Source: Stenogyne calaminthoides (taxonomy: Eukaryota; Streptophyta; Magnoliopsida; Lamiales; Lamiaceae). Taken from it: a stretch of DNA of 64,000 nt. A program made the translations under genes and the position numbers. Position 1 is the first letter of the stretch. Every line of letters begins with the position of its first letter. This document shows positions 58,021 to 64,000 of this stretch, in pieces. Under the pieces are notes generated by a model, which was not told the origin of the DNA, made no database searches, and saw only the letters and a list, made by a program, of their open reading frames with translations. The DNA lies in contig JBBCBC010000002.1 of assembly GCA_037126765.1 (NCBI GenBank), positions 46,814,889-46,878,888 on the forward strand. Direction: 5' to 3'.

Positions 58021-58283
58021 CTCCCTCCGACTCATAATTAATGGAACTGTTATTGTTTATGAAATTTTTATAATAAAGTGATAAAGTGTTGAGAGTAAAA
58101 ACTAAAAAGAAAAAATCAACTTTATTAAAGAGTAAAATAATATTTATTAAATATGATAAAGTGATAAAGTGTTGAAGGTATCAGAAAGTGGCATATAGTA
58201 AATAAGTGGGTGTTTAGAGGGTATGAGTTAAAATATGTATTTCCATTTTAGGAAAAGTTACATTAAGTTTGGAACGGAGGGAG
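58021..58283. mobile_element. Stowaway MITE (263 bp)
   Basis: TA-flanked. Left end CTCCCTCCGACTCATAATTAATGG, right end TTTGGAACGGAGGGAG. Inner arms are more diverged than in the copy at 20580. Confidence 0.75.
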
Positions 58284-58454
58284 TAATATTTATTATTTTT
58301 TAGTAACTATAAATATAAAATAAATTTATATAATTATATTACTACGTTTTTTCTATTGACAAAAACTTATGCAACCTGATTCAAACCATGAACCCGGGTA
58401 AAACCTGTCTCATACAAACAAAACGGATCAAATATATACCTTTTAAGATCTTTT

Positions 58455-58860
58455 TATTTGTGCATCTCCTCCTTCACCCTTCCCATTTCCCCCCTCAACA
58501 CCGATCTCCTCTCCGCCTACTTCAATCTCTCCGACTTCACCTCCCTCCCCGCAACCACCGTCGTCACCGCTGATCTCTCCGTTTGCTCTTCCCTCACCCT
58601 CCTCGCCATCCCAAAAGCCTACGTCCGCCGACCTCCACCCCCTCCTCCACCAACCTTCCCAACGTCCTCCACTATCACGTCCTCCTCTAGTACTTTTCAC
58701 TCTCCTACTTCAGCCAGCCTCCCATCAACAAACTCGTCCCCACTCTTTTCCAAATCACCGCGCCATTGGCAATTCTGGCTCCATTAACATCACCTTCGAG
58801 CGGCATTACCAAAGAGTTGTATGGCTCTGTTCATTTGTGCGACATTCAGATCCCACACTT
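58455..58860 (+). pseudogene. Fasciclin-like arabinogalactan protein (FAS1 domain) fragment
   Basis: A GC-rich coding-like island. Across frames it reads SPLNTDLLSAYFNLSDF, SSLTLLAIPKAYV, then, shifted, NLPNVLHYHVLL followed by a TAG, YFSLSYFSQPPINKLVPTLF, and in another frame GNSGSINITFERHYQ. These match the order of motifs in plant FLA FAS1 domains (LTLLAVP, LRYHVLL.Y, L.TLFQTTG, GSVNIT). At least two frameshifts and one stop break it. It lacks a signal peptide, the rest of the domain and the GPI signal, so it is a decayed fragment. Confidence 0.55.
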
Positions 58861-59173
58861 TGCATATAGGGTGTCATATTGGAAAGTATGCTTTTACTTT
58901 ATATAATCAAACTGAATTTCTGTCTTATTTACTGAAATTAATTATTTATCACTGTTGCATTAAATATGAATAAATGTTATATATATTTACTGCAAACCGT
59001 TCATAGAATAGCATGTGTTACATTATAGTTAACATGGTGATACCAGATCACAAAAGATCACGTTAACAGTCCTTTGTAAACAAGTGCGTGTTTCACAACT
59101 TAGATAGGTCTGAACAATCTATTGGTAGAAGTTGATGTGTAAGACTCAGATTGACTTGTCTTGACCGAGAGAT

Positions 59174-60792
59174 TGTTGGGGTTATACTGAAAAATATATT
59201 TTTTACTTTGTATAACCAAACTGAATTTCTTATTTACTTACTGAAATAAATTATTAATCAGTGTTGCATTAAATAAGAATGAATTTTATTACACTAGTGC
59301 ATTTGATGCGCTGAAGCGGACCAACAGAGAGGATAAACTCATTCGCACTGACTTAAGGGATGAAGAGTTAGACCTCAGTGGTTGTTGATTTCTTAATCTC
59401 TGTCACTTAATAAGGATTGTGTGCAATTAGTAATTATTATTTTGACTTATAAATGGGAAGAGAATCACTGCGACTTCGATACCCTATATCTTGGGCAATA
59501 ATATTAATTACATGACAGTTGCTTAATTAATACAGAGAATCGTGTGCTTGGAGAGTCTTGCATGATTAGTCTCCTTGGTGGGCTCAGAACCTTTATCATA
59601 CCAAATCTTGCAAGTGAAATTAATTTTCCGGTATGAGTAATAATGTTGAGTTGTCCTTACCCCAAGGATAAAAATATTAATTAATATAAAGCTTTGCAGT
59701 GGCTTAATTAATTAATGGACAAAATAATTTTAAACACGGAAAATAATAATCGGGAGTCATATTATCGTAATATGGGTTGAGATGGATAGTGCAATATTAA
59801 TTATATAGTGAAATTAATTAATATTAATGTGCTGAATAATATTGTGGCTCAATATTGAAATTCAGAAGCTCATTGGGAGGTTCATCTTAATTCTCCTAAA
59901 GGCCCCTCAAGTAGCCCAATTAAAGTCCATTAAATAAAAGGTACATAAAATAAATTAAATGTTTTGTTGCTATTTTTCCTTGCATTTTTCGAAAATAATT
60001 AAAGAAAAGGGGAGAAGGATTTTCTTGAAAAGAATTTATGGAAATGAGATAATTATTCTTGGAATACAAGATTATCCTATAAATTCAAGAAATCTCCCAC
60101 TTGACCTCCTTAATTGGAATTTTCGAAAATTAAGGGGAATAAGAAGGAATAAAAGTTTTTTTTGATTTTCTTGGAAAAAATTTATGCAAAAAAATATGTA
60201 TTATTTGGAATACAAGAATATCTCATAAATTCAAGAAAGATCCAATCTTGAAAATCCCCTACTTATTTTTCGAGAATATGGGTAAATAAGGGTGTGAGAT
60301 TTTTGTGGAAAAATACACATGGAAAGAAAAATATATGTGATATATTCTAGATTTCTTGGAGATCAAGAAAAAATCTTTCCTAACCCTAAATTAGCCCAAA
60401 TTTTCGTCCAACCCCCTTATTATAAATAGGCACAATTCCATGAGTTGAAAAAATTAAAAATCCAAAAAAGTGGTGCAACAATTTATTTATTTTTCCTTTG
60501 TTTTATAATTGTTCATTTGAGCAAGGACTTGGGAATACTTGAGAAAGACTTTTGGTTGGTTGCCAGATATCTGATCATGTCTGTCTCAGACTATCTCTCC
60601 AATGGGTATGTTTACGTAAACTCCTAGAAATTCCGCATGTTAGGATCTTTTACGTGAATTATTGTTTGCATGTTGTTGTTGGATTGATTATTATTTGAAT
60701 TCACGTAGGTAAATTCATGTAAGTAATAATCGTTAATTTAAATTTGTGTTTGTAAGACCATCCGATAGATCCTGACATATAATAGCCCAACA
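59174..60792 (+). mobile_element. Solo-LTR candidate (1.6 kb)
   Basis: Begins TGTTGGGGTTATA and ends ATAATAGCCCAACA, with the 7-bp inverted terminus TGTTGGG/CCCAACA common in Copia-type LTRs. A strong TATAAATAGG lies at 60421-60430, about 360 bp before the right end, which fits a U3 promoter. The left 100 bp (CTTTGTATAACCAAACTGAATTTC) recurs at about 58885-58985, so the element may have a duplicated or extended left side. Neither candidate start gives a matching 5-bp duplication. No internal coding region. Confidence 0.5.
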
Positions 60793-61807
60793 CCTTCCCC
60801 ACCCGTCACCGCCACGCTCCAACACCCAGGCAACCAAATATGTGAGTCTCATAAAATTTTAATGAAAATTGAATGGGCAAATATCTCAATACCATTACCT
60901 CAGCCTAATATATGTTCGAAATAATTTCGTCTCATCTAAAAATTTAAACTTATAAATAAATATAAAATTAATTCGTTTATTTAATTTTTTTAATAACGCT
61001 TAAATTATTTTCATTAAATTGTACTCCTTCATTCTTCTCTCGTATAATTTTTCCCTTCAAAATTCGCATCAAATATGTTACCAGAACATTTTTAAGGAAC
61101 TCATGAATTATGTTGAATGGTCTTTTGTCGATTCATCGTATCCCAATATCAACAAATTAAATTTGACCTCTATGAAAAATTAACGGTCAATGTAAATACG
61201 GAGGTGCGAATCCACTTAAAATTTGGGGATCGTGTGGAGGTAATTTGGTCTGGTACAAATTAATTGTATGTGCAAAATTATGGGGGTTGACTGGGTCATC
61301 ATCCTATGCGTAGGGGTGTACGGGATGAGATTTTGATGAGATCATCTAACCAATCATGGCGCTGGGGTGCAAAGATTATCTTTGGTAGGTGTGCGTAGAT
61401 TAGTACTCCTCTCTTCCCCAAAATTTAATTTACACCCGGAGCTTGGTGACATAAGCCTAAATAAATTAAATTACTAGTTGTTTGATGAAAATGTTGAATA
61501 TCTTCGAGGTTTGGAAATTTTGGTTTATTTTTTGTTAAGATTAAATTTGATTGAATCCAAACAAAATTGGGTTGAACTAAAAATTTAACAGTCCAAATTA
61601 ATTTTAATTATTACTTATTAGTTATTACATAGTATGCAAATTATTTCTAGATTTGTTGTGCATCTGATTTTTCCAATAAAGATTTGTTCACAAAAAAAAA
61701 TTTGGTTTTTTGACAGCTAGAATAATGGTTATTGGGTTTGTCTCCCAGATAGGTATCTTTCTGGCCGTGTCATTTAAGAGTGAGTCTCATTTGTAATCGT
61801 GTGCACC
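60793..61807. other. Intergenic with repeat fragments
   Basis: GC-rich first 45 bp (CCTTCCCCACCCGTCACCGC), possibly a continuation of the FLA-like pseudogene across the LTR. 'GTCTCATCTAAAAATTTAAAC' fragment at 60928. LINE-like 3' end with A run (CCAATAAAGATTTGTTCAC then A9) at about 61660-61700. No gene. Confidence 0.35.
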
Positions 61808-62355
61808 CAAGGACGGACGCACGTTGGGGTCAAGGGGGTCATTGGGCCCCCTAGCCCCACTTGAACTTTATATATATATATATATATACATATTTATAAT
61901 TAAGACACACTTGTATGAAACGGTTTTATAGTAAAATAGAACATAAATTGTGTATTAACGTTTTAATATTTTGGTAAGATGAGTATTATTTGTGTTAGAT
62001 TGTACCTTGTCTCATGTATTAAACCATCTCATACGAGTGTTTATCTCCTTTAGACAAAGTATTATGTGCATCATGTTCACCGTACACCATTATTAGTACT
62101 AATACTTATAAAAATCAATGCTCTATAAATAAAATATTGATCTTTAGGTGAGAAAGGTGTAGCGAAATAGAGAAAAAAATATGTATAATTCACATTTTAA
62201 ATATACATATAAATGTATTCGACTCCGTTAATATAAAGATATTTAGTTCAAATAATTCTCGAAAATATATAAAAATTTGAAAGTGCATTTAACTACACTA
62301 TATTATAAATTGGGCCCCCCTCGGTGAAATTTTTGGGTCCGTCCCTGGGTGCACC
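61800..62355. mobile_element. hAT-like MITE copy 2 with 8-bp duplication
   Basis: Element 61808-62347 (540 bp), begins CAAGGACGGACGCACG and ends GGTCCGTCCCTG. Flanks TGTGCACC and GGTGCACC form an 8-bp duplication with one mismatch. It matches 26860-27377 along its full length, including the nested GAGAC-type foldback. The duplicated target lies in a GTGCACC-family repeat, so this is a nested insertion. Confidence 0.85.
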
Positions 62356-62565
62356 ATGCATGCATAGTGTATTTTAAAAGCTGCAACTATACAAAACAGA
62401 AGCGTGCAACTATTTCAAACAAAAACATGCAACTATGTTCCAATATTAACAGTTGCACTTTTCTGTGTAAATAAATCGCATTTTTCAGCATAACAGATTA
62501 CATGCTTTTAAAATAATTATGAGTGCACGGTGCACCCGGGTGCATACAAAACCTAGTCGTCATTT
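62348..62565. repeat. GTGCACC/GGTGCAC repeat family copy
   Basis: GGTGCACCATGCATGCATAGTG, then several GTGCAACTAT-type words, then the inverted end TGAGTGCACGGTGCACCCGG. Same family as 14480, 38614 and 63796. The left end is interrupted by the hAT-like MITE. Confidence 0.6.
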
Positions 62566-63060
62566 AATTCGTTTATGTAATAATTTAGAAAAAAGCAGTA
62601 AAAAATAAAGTTTGTATTACTAATAAATCCGGAGTTGTGAGTTTAATAATTTTTTCCTTTTTATCCTTAAACAAAGCCTCAGTGTTATCATACACTATTT
62701 CTCTATAAATTGTTTTAGTTTTTCTGGTAATGATATTATGTTCCCCGTTGAGTTGAAGTGATCACAATAGGATTGAGGTAGGATATATTTTGTATGCACT
62801 ATATGCACCATGCATTTTATAAATTTTAATGTTACAAATTACAAATTCGTAACGTGTTACTCCATATATTGAAATTGAAAATAAAATTCAATTGAAATAC
62901 GAATACTACACAAAACTATGGTAAACCAAATTGAATTAAATCAAGCAAATTGGAAGACTACAAATAATAATTCATCAAAACCAACAGAATTTATTATGCA
63001 TTGAATAAAAAAAAACAGAAATATTTGTATAAATATCCGAAGTTAGTGCCAAAAATAATA
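62566..63060. other. Intergenic
   Basis: AT-rich, with a possible fragment of the GTGCACC family near 62790 (TGTATGCACTATATGCACCATGC). No gene. Confidence 0.35.
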
Positions 63061-63291
63061 CTACCTCCGTTCCCCAAAAGTATGCTCACATGATTAAAAT
63101 ATATTTTACGAAAACATAAATTAAGTCTATTTATAAATAACATAATTGATTGTTAGTAAAGTATAATGATAACTTGAGTAATTAAGTGATTGTTGGATGA
63201 TAAAAATAAAAAAATTTATGCCCATAAACATATTTAATTTACATTTTTGTAAATTATGTTTCAGCCAACTGAGCATATTTTTGGAGGATAG
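63061..63291. mobile_element. Stowaway-like MITE
   Basis: TA-flanked on the left. CTACCTCCGTTCCCCAAAAGTATGCTCA at the left pairs with TGAGCATATTTTTGGAGGATAG at the right. Same family as 4131-4376. Confidence 0.65.
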
Positions 63292-63795
63292 AGAGAGCAG
63301 GGTTACTTATTAGCGTTAAATATGGCATGATTTTTGTATTTTAATATTTGTACTTTAAAGAGGTGGTTTGACCAGGTTCAGGTGTGTACTGTTGGATGAG
63401 TGTCAGTTTATGAATGACCCGTGGTTAATCAGCTCAATTATTTACTGTATGGTTTTTAGTGTCGTTGCGTAAGCCATGTTATGCAGTAACAAAAGTTAGT
63501 TCCTAAAACGACTGTGCTTTGCTTAATGGGCGATGTAAGCATATTCAAATTATGTCCAATCAAAGTTAGGTGTTGAATGCATGTGAATTCTAAAGTATTA
63601 GTTTTAAAATTTTAAAATACATTATTAAATGCACAATGCAATTGATGTATTGAAAATTCATAATCAAATTTTTTTATTATTAGGTATTTGGCGCAAAAAT
63701 TGATTAATTCGGGGATCAAAATTCATCGTCAACTAGCAAGGGTCCCACTTTAAGTCAGAGCAGAGCTCTGTATGGACTGATCTATTTTAAAAATG
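63292..63795. other. Intergenic
   Basis: No gene or element boundary recognised. Confidence 0.35.
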
Positions 63796-64000
63796 GCTAG
63801 GTCTTGTATGCATCTGGGTGCACCGTGCACTCATAGTGCATTTTAGAAGCGTGCAACTTGTTATGCTGAAAAGTGCAACTTATTTACAAAGAAAAATGCA
63901 ACTGTTAATATTGGAACATAGTTGCATGCTACAGTTTGGAATAGTTGCACATTTCTATTTTGTATAGTTGCACGCTTTTAAAATACACTATGAATGCATG
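63796..64000. repeat. GTGCACC/GGTGCAC repeat family copy, cut by the window edge
   Basis: CTAGGTCTTGTATGCATCTG, GGTGCACCGTGCACTCATAG, then repeated GTGCAACT words and an inverted right arm (GTTGCACGCTTTTAAAATAC) running into the end of the window. The best-preserved left end of the family. Confidence 0.6.

Noticed and set aside
1..64000. CRISPR arrays, operons, prophage or bacterial gene clusters
   Set aside because: No regularly spaced repeats with unique spacers, no bacterial-type gene packing or ribosome-binding sites; the genes are spliced plant genes.

Overview
The window is nuclear DNA of a flowering plant: spliced genes with GT..AG introns, AT-rich intergenic DNA, plant-only transcription-factor families (NAC, R2R3-MYB, ZF-HD, MIF) and many small transposons. 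It is a eudicot; the repeats look asterid, perhaps Lamiales, but that is a weak impression. There is no organelle or bacterial sequence.

Left third (1-12 kb), gene-dense: a FEZ-type NAC gene (+, 3 exons), a two-exon RING-HC gene (-) tail to tail with it, the cytosolic ribosomal protein eL34 gene (-, 4 exons), and a five-exon gene for a 728-residue DUF1666 protein (-). I resolved every splice junction by reading frame. About 13 kb of mobile-element debris follows. A subgroup-1 R2R3-MYB gene (+, 3 exons) lies at 25.4-26.4 kb, then 16 kb of transposons that include a 4.3 kb CACTA-type element with a decayed transposase-associated/Ulp1-protease gene. A mini zinc finger (MIF) gene (+) lies at 42.5 kb and a zinc-finger homeodomain (ZHD) gene (-) at 53.8-54.8 kb. 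A 5'-truncated LINE with an 18-bp target duplication lies between those two. The last 9 kb holds a fasciclin-like pseudogene, a solo-LTR candidate and several MITEs.

The most informative large-scale observation is gene order: FEZ-NAC, eL34, DUF1666, S1-MYB, MIF, ZHD. From memory, parts of this set are neighbours at several Arabidopsis loci: At1g26870-At1g26880 (FEZ, RPL34); At1g69600-69620 (ZHD11, DUF1666, RPL34); At3g28900-28920 (RPL34, MYB30, MIF2, ZHD9); At5g39760-39820 (ZHD10, DUF1666, NAC094). The window would then carry the unreduced ancestral block, and this supports the gene calls. MIF and ZHD are also functionally linked, because MIF peptides are ZHD zinc fingers without the homeodomain and can titrate ZHD dimers.

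The repeats are unusually readable: a MULE-type MITE with a perfect 9-bp target duplication inside a DUF1666 intron, two copies of a hAT-like MITE with 8-bp duplications that carry the same nested foldback, Stowaway and Tourist MITEs, and three foldbacks with different ends that share one internal module.
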